NCBI GenBank assembly: GCA_964392465.1
Contig: CAYMPC010000001.1
Span: forward strand, 1-64,000
Length of the DNA: 64,000 bases
Direction of reading: 5' to 3'
DNA from: JAAXVZ01 sp964392465
GTDB lineage: Archaea > Nanobdellota > Nanobdellia > Woesearchaeales > GW2011-AR15
Below, in pieces: positions 48,918 to 57,338 of the stretch; the stretch's first letter is position 1; every line of letters begins with the position of its first letter. The position numbers were made by a program, and so were the translations under genes. Under the pieces are notes generated by a model. The model saw only the letters and a list, made by a program, of their open reading frames with translations, was not told the origin of the DNA and ran no database searches.

Positions 48918-50282
48918 ATGAAAAACCTTGAACAAATGACTATAAGAGAACAACAGCGCTTTTTTGATAGACAAACCCCTAATAACTTAATTAAGGCAGG
49001 ACTTGTTTCTTCTTTTCCTACTCTATTAGATATTCTTGGTTTTTCTTCACAAGATAAAAAAAGGATATGGGAAGCTGTTTTAGAAGACACAGGTATTGCT
49101 AATGGAGATTATCCTTTTTATTCTCCAATGCCTATTGAGACTTTAGCTGAATCTTCTTTTTTAACTCCTACTATAGGTGATAATTTAAGGAGAAGTATTA
49201 GAGAAAAATACAAAGGAATAGGCAGAGAACTAGCTTATTTAAATTATAAAATTGGTTCTACTATAAATTCAAGTATACCTTCTTACTATGTTTTTGTTTC
49301 AAATGATTTAGATTTACTAAAAGCACTATTCTCAATCCAAGAGTATCACTTCGGAGAGTTAAACATACCCAAATTAGAAAAAAAAATAGATGAAAACGAC
49401 CCTAGAAACAAAACACATTTGATAAAAGGAACACAAGCTTATGATTTATATCATAGATTAAGGGGAGACACCTCAATTCCTGAAACATCTCTTGAAAAAT
49501 ATTTGAGAGATTATCCACTAGATACAGTTATTGTTGTTACGCCAGAGGCTGCTTTTTCAGGAGGTATACCTCTCCAAGTATATAGAAGAAAGTCGCCAAT
49601 GAGTATAGCAGACAAATTCGGATATTCTATTATAGCTTATTTGTTAAATATTGCATATTCTGTCTCATTTCAAAGGCAAAAACCACCAGAAACAAGGATA
49701 AGTAAATATTCAACCTATAAAAAATGTGGAGTAAAAGATATACCAGGTTTAGCTACTATCTCTCCTTATTTTTCAACTTTTGGAGTATCAATAGAAAGTA
49801 GTAATCTAAGTTCCCTTTTAGGGATAAGAAATAAAGAAACCATCTCTGAAACAGGAGAAGTCCATTGGGATGTTAATTTTCTCAACCCAAAAGAGATAGA
49901 GCCGACATTAGGTATTTCTCCTCAAGGAATAGGAAGAATTGAAGTACATAGTTTAAGTGATATTTCACATTACTTTAGAATGGAGCTTTTAGGGCCTACA
50001 TCAAGACCAAATTTTAAAACAACGAGGAGAAGAGAAACAGAAGAGGCCCACCCAATAAAGTCAAAAAAGAAAGCAGTAGAAAAAGGATTAAAATTTGTTT
50101 CAGATAGAGTAAATAACATTTTTATGCCAGGTATAAATCTTTCTTCATACCCAGGATCTTATTATTTAGTTAATCCTTCAGGGATACCAACACCTAAATT
50201 TGGCTCATTAGTACAAACCCATGATACCAGCAGGTTAGATGATGTTATTACTTTATATAATCCCTTCCCATGGCAGCAGTAA
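48918..50282 (+). CDS. Unrecognised protein, possible diverged RelA/SpoT-like synthetase partner
   Basis: The 454-residue soluble protein starts 47 bases after the HD-domain gene. Residues 223-233 (R-R-K-S-P-M-S-I-A-D-K) match the R-x-K-x3-S-I-x2-K nucleotide-binding motif of (p)ppGpp synthetases, followed at 274 by KDIPGL (like D-x-x-G-[IL]-R but with Ala at the Arg position) and at 341-344 by IEVH (like E-[IV]-Q-I-R). The usual G-Y-Q-S-x-H element is not visible and about 28 extra residues lie between motifs. The match is suggestive only. A nucleotidyltransferase role is hypothesised from motif and neighbour. Confidence 0.4.
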   Translation: MKNLEQMTIREQQRFFDRQTPNNLIKAGLVSSFPTLLDILGFSSQDKKRIWEAVLEDTGIANGDYPFYSPMPIETLAESSFLTPTIGDNLRRSIREKYKGIGRELAYLNYKIGSTINSSIPSYYVFVSNDLDLLKALFSIQEYHFGELNIPKLEKKIDENDPRNKTHLIKGTQAYDLYHRLRGDTSIPETSLEKYLRDYPLDTVIVVTPEAAFSGGIPLQVYRRKSPMSIADKFGYSIIAYLLNIAYSVSFQRQKPPETRISKYSTYKKCGVKDIPGLATISPYFSTFGVSIESSNLSSLLGIRNKETISETGEVHWDVNFLNPKEIEPTLGISPQGIGRIEVHSLSDISHYFRMELLGPTSRPNFKTTRRRETEEAHPIKSKKKAVEKGLKFVSDRVNNIFMPGINLSSYPGSYYLVNPSGIPTPKFGSLVQTHDTSRLDDVITLYNPFPWQQ

Positions 50283-50290
50283 ACCTATCT

Positions 50291-50737
50291 TTATTTAGTT
50301 CTTCTCTCTTTTGGCACATAATTATACAGTTTTTTATTTACTATTCTTCCGCATCCCAAAAAATCAGAATTATTTTTAATCAAAACAAAACCATTTAGCA
50401 CGGAATCAATTTCAAAATCCTCTCCTTTCATCCATTTTTCAGCTTCTTCAGCGTTTAAGTCTAATATGTTTTTTTTTGCTATATTTCCAATTAACTGAGA
50501 GCCTTCTATGCTTAATCTTATTTCACCATTATAAATTTCTCCAAAATAAAGACCTAGGGAATTTATTCTTAATTCATCAATATCTATTTTTGAAAACTCA
50601 TTATTCAAAATGAAAAGCCTGCTTTTTGGATTCATAAAAAAGATGTAATCTTTTTGAAACTCAGCTCCAAATTGTTCCTTAATCATTTTAAGAACATTTT
50701 TCTTTTCTTTTGAGTTTAATATTTTTAAGTTTTGCAT
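50291..50737 (-). CDS. PUA-like RNA-binding protein (COG3270-like)
   Basis: The 148-residue protein has a pre-PUA part (KILNSKEKKNVLKMIKEQFGAEF...YIFFMNPKSRLFILN) and a C-terminal PUA-like part ending FLGCGRIVNKKLYNYVPKERRTK; the D-F-L-G-x-G-x-x-x-N-x-x-x-N-Y-V-P-K-E-R-R ending is typical of archaeal homologues of the RNA-binding domain of NOL1/NOP2-type m5C methyltransferases (COG3270). No methyltransferase domain is present, so it may act as a separate rRNA- or tRNA-binding factor. It is convergent with the upstream gene. Confidence 0.82.
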   Translation of the reverse strand: MQNLKILNSKEKKNVLKMIKEQFGAEFQKDYIFFMNPKSRLFILNNEFSKIDIDELRINSLGLYFGEIYNGEIRLSIEGSQLIGNIAKKNILDLNAEEAEKWMKGEDFEIDSVLNGFVLIKNNSDFLGCGRIVNKKLYNYVPKERRTK

Positions 50738-50786
50738 TTTACATATATTTTAAAAACATAAGATATATATAATTATATAATCTGAC

Positions 50787-51410
50787 ATGAAAAATCATTT
50801 TATCTTTTTAATTTTGTTGTTTATCCTTATTTTTTCTCCTAGCATTCTAGCTTCAAACTTACAATATGGTGAGATTAAATTCACAGTGATAAATTCTCCT
50901 CCAATAGTTAAGTCAATTGCTTTTTCTACAGAAAAGCCCTACTCTGATACAACACTAAGGTGTTTTCCTGAGATATATGACGAAAGCCCTAATGATGTTT
51001 CAATAGAATACCTATGGTATATCAATGGGGAAAGAAAAGAAAATAATAAAAAAGAGATATCAGGATTTAAAGAATCAGATTTAGTCAGGTGTGAAATTCT
51101 TCTTATAGATATTCACGGAGAAAAAGGAGATACAAAATCAGCAGAAATCAAAATTCTAGAAACCCCTATACAAGTCAAAATAATAAAGCATTTAGTAAAC
51201 CTAGTTGACAAAAAAGCATCTATCCAAGAAGTAAAAGAAAGCATAGAGATGCCCGCAATAACAGGGAGTGTTATTGGTGGAAGCAATAATCCTACAGTGA
51301 GCATCCTAATTTCTATTATACTCTTCTTGACATTATTAATAGGGTTAAATTCATTTATAGTTATAACAAAATTAAGAAAAAAACTCAAATACCCCAAACA
51401 GGATTTTTAG
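50787..51410 (+). CDS. Secreted, C-terminally anchored Ig-like protein
   Basis: The 207-residue protein has a signal peptide (MKNHFIFLILLFILIFSPSILA), a beta-sandwich-like domain (about 28-125) with one Cys pair (LRCFPEI, VRCEILL) and one C-terminal hydrophobic helix (about 172-195) followed by a basic tail KLRKKLKYPK. It should be displayed on the outer face. No specific family is recognised. The last 26 bases overlap the 3' end of the convergent aIF5B gene. Confidence 0.75.
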   Translation: MKNHFIFLILLFILIFSPSILASNLQYGEIKFTVINSPPIVKSIAFSTEKPYSDTTLRCFPEIYDESPNDVSIEYLWYINGERKENNKKEISGFKESDLVRCEILLIDIHGEKGDTKSAEIKILETPIQVKIIKHLVNLVDKKASIQEVKESIEMPAITGSVIGGSNNPTVSILISIILFLTLLIGLNSFIVITKLRKKLKYPKQDF

Positions 51411-53163
51411 CTCTCATTATTTCTGCAATTGTTTTCAAAACATCAATCTCTCCCTGAGAAAGGTATTTTGTCAATTTTTTCATCGCCCTAAAATCTTCTT
51501 CAGGAATATAGCTGTATAATATATCTCCTTCATTAATCTGCCTGCCTACAGTAACATGATCCAAAGAAATTGCAACTTGCTTTCCTTTTGTCACGTTTTG
51601 CAGATGCTCTTTTTCATGTTGTATATCTTTAACAGTTGTTATAGAAATTCCATTTTTCATTAATTGGCTACCTGATTTAATCTTCCCCTCAAGAATATCT
51701 ACACCCACAATAGCAGGATTGCTCTGCCTGAAAACAAAATTGGGAATTAATTGTAATTTACAGGGTCTAGTAAGGTTATCAAGTTCCTTTGCTTCCATTA
51801 ATCTTTTCTGCTGTTCTTTCCAGGAATCATATTCTTCTATTATCTTGTAAATAATATCGCTTGTAATTATTTTTACTCTTTCAGAACTTGATACATCAGT
51901 ATCTCTTTCAACATTAAATCCAAGAAGTACTGCCTCTAATGGATCTTTTTCATAATTTGATTCAGCATCTGTCATGTCTTTTTTTGTGATTCGTCCAATA
52001 CTTGCTTTTCTTAATGGAATGTTTTTTTCTTTTAATAAAAAAGTCAAAGCTTCTAAAGAACCTAGCGTATCGGCTTTGATAATTATTCCCTTTTCCTCTG
52101 TTTTAATAATTACTTCTTGGACTTCTTTTTGTATTTCAAAAATCACTTTCTGTTTTATATCTTCAGAAAAACTTTGGATAGGCATGCCAGCAATTACATT
52201 ATCTATATCAGGAGCACATATTTTAACTCCTGTTGCAGCAACAACAAAATCAACATTTTTGAATTGAGTTTTTTTATCTCGCATCTCTCTTAAAGGAACA
52301 GGACACAATAATGCCTTAACCCTAGTCTCAATTGGTTTTTCAATGCCTCCTATTATTAATTTATCATTTTTCTTAAGTATTCCGTCATATATAATTACAT
52401 CAAGGGTTTTCCCAAGTCCTTGTGTTTCTTTAATTTCAAGCACAGTTCCCTTTGCATTCCCTAAAGTATGTAATCTTAAAGATGTTTCAAGAAATTTTTG
52501 TGCTAATCCAATTAACACCATTAATAGTTCTGGAATACCATCTCCATTTACAGCAGAAACAGGAATTATGGCAACTTGTTTAGTATAATCTTCCACTCTG
52601 TCAAATCTTTCAGAATTTAATCCTAATTCAGACAGCTTTCCAACTATCTCATAAATTTTTGTATCTAATTTTTCAATCACAAAAGGATCCTGGTTATTGA
52701 TATTTTTTATAAGGTTTTTATCCAGCTGTTTATATCCGGGAATAAGATCAATTTTATTAGCAGCAATAACAAAAGGAGTTTTAAAATTCTTTAAGATTTC
52801 TATACTCTCTATTGTTTGTGGTTTTAAACCTTCATTTACATCTATTACAAGAATAGCAATGTCTGCAATGCTTCCCCCTCTTTTCCTTAATGTTGTAAAA
52901 GCAGCATGACCTGGAGTGTCAATAAAAAGCAAGCCAGGAATATTGAACTTCATCTTGTCTCCAAGAAGGGAGCCACATATTTTTTTAACAGTTTCTAAAG
53001 GGATAATGGAGGCACCAATAGCTTGAGTAATTCCTCCTGCTTCTCCTATCTGGGTAGCACTACCTCTAATCTTATCTAATAATTTTGTTTTTCCATGATC
53101 AACATGCCCTAAAGTTGCAATTACTATCTGCCTTAATTCGCAGTTTTGTATATTGTTTTGCAT
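51385..53163 (-). CDS. infB: Translation initiation factor aIF5B
   Basis: The 592-residue GTPase promotes subunit joining. It has G1 GHVDHGKT (19-26), G2 GGITQAIG, G3 DTPGHAAF, G4 NKID and G5 in VSAVNGDG, domain II beta barrel (GTVLEIKETQGLGKTLDVI), domain III, and domain IV ending near the C-terminus (VGIDILEGKIKSGS-like region GVDILEGKIKSGSQL). Size fits archaeal aIF5B without the long eukaryal N-terminal extension. It is divergent from the Ig-like secreted gene at 53270 and convergent with the gene at 50787. Confidence 0.97.
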   Translation of the reverse strand: MQNNIQNCELRQIVIATLGHVDHGKTKLLDKIRGSATQIGEAGGITQAIGASIIPLETVKKICGSLLGDKMKFNIPGLLFIDTPGHAAFTTLRKRGGSIADIAILVIDVNEGLKPQTIESIEILKNFKTPFVIAANKIDLIPGYKQLDKNLIKNINNQDPFVIEKLDTKIYEIVGKLSELGLNSERFDRVEDYTKQVAIIPVSAVNGDGIPELLMVLIGLAQKFLETSLRLHTLGNAKGTVLEIKETQGLGKTLDVIIYDGILKKNDKLIIGGIEKPIETRVKALLCPVPLREMRDKKTQFKNVDFVVAATGVKICAPDIDNVIAGMPIQSFSEDIKQKVIFEIQKEVQEVIIKTEEKGIIIKADTLGSLEALTFLLKEKNIPLRKASIGRITKKDMTDAESNYEKDPLEAVLLGFNVERDTDVSSSERVKIITSDIIYKIIEEYDSWKEQQKRLMEAKELDNLTRPCKLQLIPNFVFRQSNPAIVGVDILEGKIKSGSQLMKNGISITTVKDIQHEKEHLQNVTKGKQVAISLDHVTVGRQINEGDILYSYIPEEDFRAMKKLTKYLSQGEIDVLKTIAEIMRAKNPVWGI

Positions 53164-53269
53164 GTCAATAAGAACTTTTCTTATATTTTTAAAGATTCTT
53201 AAAAAGAAGTTTTATTTTTTCAGATAATTTTAAATATAAAAAACCCCTTTGTAGATAAAGGGTGATAAT

Positions 53270-53635
53270 ATGAAAAAATTATTTTTACTAGTTTTATTAT
53301 TTTCTACTTTATTAATTACAGGAGCATTTGCTCATAGTTTTGTCCAAAGGATATACCCAACAGAAATTGAAAACACGGAACAGCAGCGATTTTCGATTAC
53401 ATTTTATAATAGAGAGAACTACAAATTAGATGATGCGACTTTATCAGTATCTTTTCCTGATTTATATATTAAAGGAAAATCATCCCAGTTTGATTTAAAA
53501 TCAAAAGATGCAAGAAGGATGTATCTTGAAGTCGACTTTCCAGAAAATCTAAAACCTGGATATTATCCAGTTATATTTACTATACAAAATGAAGACGTAA
53601 GGCAAAAAAAGCATTCCTGGATTCAAATAATTTAA
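53270..53635 (+). CDS. Small secreted Ig-like (CARDB-like) domain protein
   Basis: The 121-residue protein is a signal peptide (MKKLFLLVLLFSTLLITGAFA) followed by one beta-sandwich domain (residues about 25-115; RFSITFYNRENYKLDDATLSVSFPD ... DFPENLKPGYYPVIFTIQNE), closely like the CARDB-type repeats in the large surface proteins at 59941 and 62294. It could be a secreted adaptor or surface building block (inference). GGGTGATAATATG gives a clear Shine-Dalgarno before ATG 53270. Trm1 follows after 27 bases. Confidence 0.75.
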   Translation: MKKLFLLVLLFSTLLITGAFAHSFVQRIYPTEIENTEQQRFSITFYNRENYKLDDATLSVSFPDLYIKGKSSQFDLKSKDARRMYLEVDFPENLKPGYYPVIFTIQNEDVRQKKHSWIQII

Positions 53636-53662
53636 TTAATCTTTCCCTTTTTCTTTTTATAT

Positions 53663-54733
53663 ATGATAATCATAACAGAAGGTCTTGCCAAAATAAAAGC
53701 AAGCCCTGAAAAAAAGATATCAAAAAAATTAGAAGTGTTTTATAACCCTATTATGAAATTAAATAGAGATGTCAGCATTTTGCTTTTAAACTCTCTTCCT
53801 GATAAAGGAATGCAGATTACAGATATACTTGCAGCAACAGGCATAAGAGGGATAAGATTTCTAAAAGAGCTAAAAAAAGGAAAAATTCAAAATATTTCTT
53901 TAAACGATTATAAAACAAAAGAAGCGATTATTGAAAATCTAAAATTAAATAATTTAGAAAAAGAGAAAAACATCTTTGTTTATGGAGAGAATGCAATAAA
54001 ATTTCTTTTTGACAGCAAGGGTTTTGATTATATAGATATTGATCCTTTTGGAAGTCCAAATCCTTTTTTAGAATCTTCTATTATAAGATTGTCAAGAAAA
54101 GGAATATTGGCAGTAACAGCAACAGATACTTCAGCACTAGCAGGAAGTTCAGAAACTGCCTGCATAAGAAAATATTGGGCAAAACCTTTAAGAAATGAGT
54201 TCATGCATGAAACAGGAATAAGGATCTTAATAAGAAAAGTACAATTGATAGGAGCAGAATATGATAAAGCCCTTTATCCTATCTTTTCTTATTCAAAAGA
54301 CCATTATTACAGAATTTTTTTCAGATGTGAAAAAGGCAGACAGAAAGCAGATGAACTATTGAAATCACACAAATATTTGATATATAACTGGAAAACAACA
54401 GAACGAAAAGTTGTTGATACGATTTTCAATAAGGAAACAAACTTTGATTATGCAGGGCCATTATGGATAGGCAGTTTATGGGAGAAAAAGCTAGTAAATA
54501 ATATGTATAAGCAAATAGATAAAAAAAATAAAAAGTTATTTGATTTAATTTCCTTGATTAAGGAAGAAAGTGCTATTGATTCAGTAGGTTTTTATGATTT
54601 GCACAGATTAGCGCAAATCCAAAATAAGCCCATCCCCAAACTTGAAGAGGTTTTGAATAAAGATAATAAAAGGACGCATTTTTTGGGGTGGGGTGTAAAA
54701 TCACATATAAACATAGAAAAGATTCATAAATAA
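53663..54733 (+). CDS. trm1: tRNA (guanine26-N2)-dimethyltransferase Trm1
   Basis: The 356-residue methyltransferase has IIITEGLAKIKASPEKKISKKLEVFYNPIMKLNRD, the conserved Trm1 start, motif I ATGIRGIRFLKE, motif II SLNDYKTKEA and catalytic region DYIDIDPFGSPNPFLE, then AVTATDTSALAGS, all diagnostic. It makes N2,N2-dimethylguanosine at tRNA position 26 using SAM. Length fits archaeal Trm1. A small orphan follows after 20 bases. Confidence 0.97.
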   Translation: MIIITEGLAKIKASPEKKISKKLEVFYNPIMKLNRDVSILLLNSLPDKGMQITDILAATGIRGIRFLKELKKGKIQNISLNDYKTKEAIIENLKLNNLEKEKNIFVYGENAIKFLFDSKGFDYIDIDPFGSPNPFLESSIIRLSRKGILAVTATDTSALAGSSETACIRKYWAKPLRNEFMHETGIRILIRKVQLIGAEYDKALYPIFSYSKDHYYRIFFRCEKGRQKADELLKSHKYLIYNWKTTERKVVDTIFNKETNFDYAGPLWIGSLWEKKLVNNMYKQIDKKNKKLFDLISLIKEESAIDSVGFYDLHRLAQIQNKPIPKLEEVLNKDNKRTHFLGWGVKSHINIEKIHK

Positions 54734-54753
54734 GTCTTTTTTTTCAAGAAAAC

Positions 54754-55071
54754 ATGTCTTTCAATCAATTTGAAAATATGCTTCTAGAACACGCAATCAG
54801 AGAACTTGAAAAACAGTTGATTGAAAAAGGAGAATGGCCAGAACAAAAGCAAGGTCAACTTTACTTAGGTGGCTCTTATACCTTTTTTCTTTTACCAAAT
54901 CAAAGATTAACTATCTTATCTAACGAATATCCCCAAAAACCAAGAAAGGATATTATTCCTGTTAATTGTTATAATTTATATACTCCAAGGCCTATTGCAG
55001 AAGCTGTTCAAGAATTTTTAGATCGGCAAAAAAACCCAGAAAAATATATGACTCCTTTTTTTATAGAATAA
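54754..55071 (+). CDS. Small protein, function unknown
   Basis: The 105-residue protein begins MSFNQFENMLLEHAIRELEKQLIEKGEWPEQ as a long amphipathic helix, then a short beta region (LYLGGSYTFFLLPNQRLTIL) and a helical end (IAEAVQEFLDRQKNPEKYMTPFFIE). No signal peptide or membrane helix. I recognise no family. It follows Trm1 closely on the same strand, so it may be co-transcribed, and its compact well-coded frame supports a real gene. Confidence 0.6.
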   Translation: MSFNQFENMLLEHAIRELEKQLIEKGEWPEQKQGQLYLGGSYTFFLLPNQRLTILSNEYPQKPRKDIIPVNCYNLYTPRPIAEAVQEFLDRQKNPEKYMTPFFIE

Positions 55072-55087
55072 AAAAACAATAAAATAT

Positions 55088-55366
55088 CTACCCAATAGTC
55101 CTTCTTACATCGCTAACTTCAACAGAAGCAACACCTTCAATTGTTGAAATATCTGCTTCAAGCGCATCAGTTGAACCCTTACTTTCTGCCATTACAAATA
55201 AGATTTTAAGCATTTTTAGGCCAAAGGCAACAGGGTTTATCTCTACTTTATGATTATCCAATCCTGTAAAAGATTTAATCTTAGCTAAAGCTTCTGTCTC
55301 AATTTTTTTCAAATCAATTTCAGGAGATTCTGGCATTATATCCAAAGTTACAACAACATCTGCCAT
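55088..55366 (-). CDS. ef1b: Elongation factor aEF-1beta
   Basis: The 92-residue protein (MADVVVTLDIMPESPEIDLKKIE ... PVAFGLKMLKILFVMAESKG ... VEVSDVRRTIG) is the archaeal guanine-nucleotide exchange factor for aEF1A, matching its length and its C-terminal D-V-x-R. ATTAGGTGAAAA provides a Shine-Dalgarno. It is the last gene of a long minus-strand run starting with NAC at 58635, and follows a zinc-ribbon protein after eight bases. Confidence 0.96.
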   Translation of the reverse strand: MADVVVTLDIMPESPEIDLKKIETEALAKIKSFTGLDNHKVEINPVAFGLKMLKILFVMAESKGSTDALEADISTIEGVASVEVSDVRRTIG

Positions 55367-55374
55367 TTTTTCAC

Positions 55375-55545
55375 CTAATTAGGCCCAACAAAACCACAGT
55401 TTGGGCATATGTACTTTGCTACAGTTCTTCTGCATTTTTCACATCTTATTATTTCATATTTTCCGCAAGAAGGGCAAAGAAATACAGCAGAACCATGCAT
55501 ATTTGCAATTTTTGTTTTGCATGACATACATTTCAAATCATTCAT
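55375..55545 (-). CDS. Zinc-ribbon RNA-binding protein (COG2888)
   Basis: The 56-residue protein has four CxxC knuckles: CMSC, CPSC, CEKC and CPNC, as in archaeal COG2888 proteins related to translation (often beside EF-1beta). It presumably binds two zinc ions and RNA; the precise role is unknown. GGTGATATTT precedes ATG 55545; the in-frame GTG upstream is part of that Shine-Dalgarno and is not used. Neighbour order Zn-ribbon-EF-1beta is widely conserved in archaea. Confidence 0.9.
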   Translation of the reverse strand: MNDLKCMSCKTKIANMHGSAVFLCPSCGKYEIIRCEKCRRTVAKYICPNCGFVGPN

Positions 55546-55611
55546 AAATATCACCAATGCTTTGGATTTAAGCCAAATTTAAAAAGATTTTGTATTGATT
55601 TTTATTATAAA

Positions 55612-56016
55612 TCAAAGAGAAGGGATACTCTCAAATATGCTTTTCAGACCAAGCTTAAGGCTACCTTTGTCTGCAATTAGATTATGAGTATAAGGCAATA
55701 GAGACCATTGCAGGTTTAAAGTGGGATTACAAAAAATAATCTTCAAAGAAGTATTTTTTATAAAGTCCTGCCAATGTTCAATTAAAAAAACCAAATTTTC
55801 TTTTTTATTTAGGCAGATAATAACACTTTTTTCATTTTCTGTTTTTTTAATAACGTCTTCATTTAAGACTTCTTCAATAAAATAAATTAATTTCCCTTTG
55901 TTTTTATATTCACATTGAATAGTATTCTCTTTCATCTCTTTACCTAGAAGATCTCTTTTGAAAAAATTCAGATTATCTATATATGCAGAAGCCCATTCTA
56001 AAAGATCCATTTTCAT
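55612..56016 (-). CDS. Small conserved-type protein, function unknown
   Basis: The 134-residue protein has an alpha/beta-looking sequence (DLLEWASAYIDNLNFFKRDL ... KGKLIYFIEEVLNED ... VIICLNKKENLVFLIEHWQDF ... LKIIFCNPTLNLQWSLLPYTHNLIAD) without motifs I recognise. It resembles a small Rossmann-like or Toprim-like half domain, but no conserved acidic motif can be assigned. It lies in the same-strand run with MinD and NAC, after a gap of 27 bases from a membrane protein gene. Alternative starts are ATG 56016 and 56010; the first is used. Confidence 0.6.
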   Translation of the reverse strand: MKMDLLEWASAYIDNLNFFKRDLLGKEMKENTIQCEYKNKGKLIYFIEEVLNEDVIKKTENEKSVIICLNKKENLVFLIEHWQDFIKNTSLKIIFCNPTLNLQWSLLPYTHNLIADKGSLKLGLKSIFESIPSL

Positions 56017-56043
56017 CTTATTTAGCTAAATTTACTTTATTTT

Positions 56044-56556
56044 TTATTTTTTGTGTTCTTTGATCTTATAAACAAGATGTGGAGAAGAAAAAGCAATAAT
56101 ATAAACAACAACAGAAAGTATCGGATTGATTTTTATAACATAATTTAATCTTGAAGCAACATTTTTAGAAAGTTCAAATACTATTAGCATTATAATTAAG
56201 GAGATTATTGGCAGAACTATGCCTGCAGAGAGATAATGTTTCTTGCTTATATCAAGATCTCTGAGTAAGTGATCAACAAGAAAACCAAAACACAAGCCAA
56301 CAACACTAATAACCAATAATAAAACCCACTGCGAATTGCCAAGTATTAAAGGTAGCATTGAAAAAATTACAAAAACATTTCCAATTATAACAAAAAAAAA
56401 CAAGATTATATGAAGAAATTCATCTAAAACTTTTGTTTTTTTATCTTTATTTTTTTCGCCTTTTTTTAATAAATTACTTATCTTGACAATATGTTTGTCT
56501 TGCCACCCTTTTTTTTTAAGTGCATGGCTTATTTTTTTATGATTTGTTCGGATCAT
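56044..56556 (-). CDS. Four-helix membrane protein linked to MinD
   Basis: The 170-residue protein starts with a basic, helical cytoplasmic region (RTNHKKISHALKKKGWQDKHIVKISNLLKKGEKNKDKK, by parts) and then four hydrophobic segments (about 48-68, 74-96, 108-128, 142-160). Its start overlaps the MinD stop by four bases, so it is tightly coupled. It may anchor or recruit the MinD-like ATPase to the membrane (inference from coupling). No family recognised. Confidence 0.72.
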   Translation of the reverse strand: MIRTNHKKISHALKKKGWQDKHIVKISNLLKKGEKNKDKKTKVLDEFLHIILFFFVIIGNVFVIFSMLPLILGNSQWVLLLVISVVGLCFGFLVDHLLRDLDISKKHYLSAGIVLPIISLIIMLIVFELSKNVASRLNYVIKINPILSVVVYIIAFSSPHLVYKIKEHKK

Positions 56557-57329
56557 TTCATTCCCATACGTTTCATCATGTAATCGAACATCCCTTCTGT
56601 TTTTTCAATAGATTCGACATATTTTTCACCCAATAGTGCCGAAGCTAATTCTTTATATCCCAAAGCAGAGGGAGAATTAGGATGTGTATGAATAATAGGG
56701 TTTTTCATTTGAACAGCTTCCCTCATTGTTTCATCTTCAGGAATAACAGCAATAACAGGTGTTTCAAGCATTGCCTCTACATCTGCTTTGCTTAACTCAA
56801 GCTCATCTTCATACGCTCTTGTAAGTATTATACCGCTTACTTTCTTTCCAAGTTCTTTGGCTTTTTTTATTGTCCTGAGAGCATCACTTATAGCAGGCAA
56901 TTCAGGAGTGGAAACAACAAGGACTTCATCACCTGTTTTAATTCCCGCAATTGTTTCTTCCCTAAGTCCTCCAGAGGTATCAATTATGATATATTCTGCC
57001 ATACCGGAAAGACTCCTTATTAAGTCTGTGAGTTTTTCATAATCTATGTTACTGTTATCTTTGAAAGCTTGGCTTGCAGGGATTATTTTTAGGCCATGTG
57101 AATGCATATATAGTGCATCTGTGATTTTTTTTCCTTTGTTTAAAACATCATGTAAAGTGATTGGCACATTTGGTGCTCCAAGATAAAGAGAAACATTTGG
57201 TGTAGATAAATTTGCATCAACAACAATTACATCCTTGCTAAAAAGAGTCAATGCGGTCCCCAAATTTAATGCTGTTGTTGTTTTTCCAACACCACCTTTA
57301 CTTGAGGCAATTACAATAAATTTTGTCAT
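56553..57329 (-). CDS. minD: ParA/MinD-family ATPase
   Basis: The 258-residue protein has deviant Walker A SKGGVGKTT (about 9-17), Walker A' VVDANLSTPNVSLYLG, Walker B YIIIDTSGG and LTRAY/PEDE regions. This is the MinD/ParA class; archaeal members position membrane or surface structures rather than only division sites. A MinD-like C-terminal amphipathic helix may be in the last 20 residues (EKTEGMFDYMMKRMGMK), which could bind the membrane. It is in an operon with two paralogous helical proteins upstream and a membrane protein downstream. Confidence 0.88.
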   Translation of the reverse strand: MTKFIVIASSKGGVGKTTTALNLGTALTLFSKDVIVVDANLSTPNVSLYLGAPNVPITLHDVLNKGKKITDALYMHSHGLKIIPASQAFKDNSNIDYEKLTDLIRSLSGMAEYIIIDTSGGLREETIAGIKTGDEVLVVSTPELPAISDALRTIKKAKELGKKVSGIILTRAYEDELELSKADVEAMLETPVIAVIPEDETMREAVQMKNPIIHTHPNSPSALGYKELASALLGEKYVESIEKTEGMFDYMMKRMGMK

Positions 57330-57338
57330 TTTTTAATA

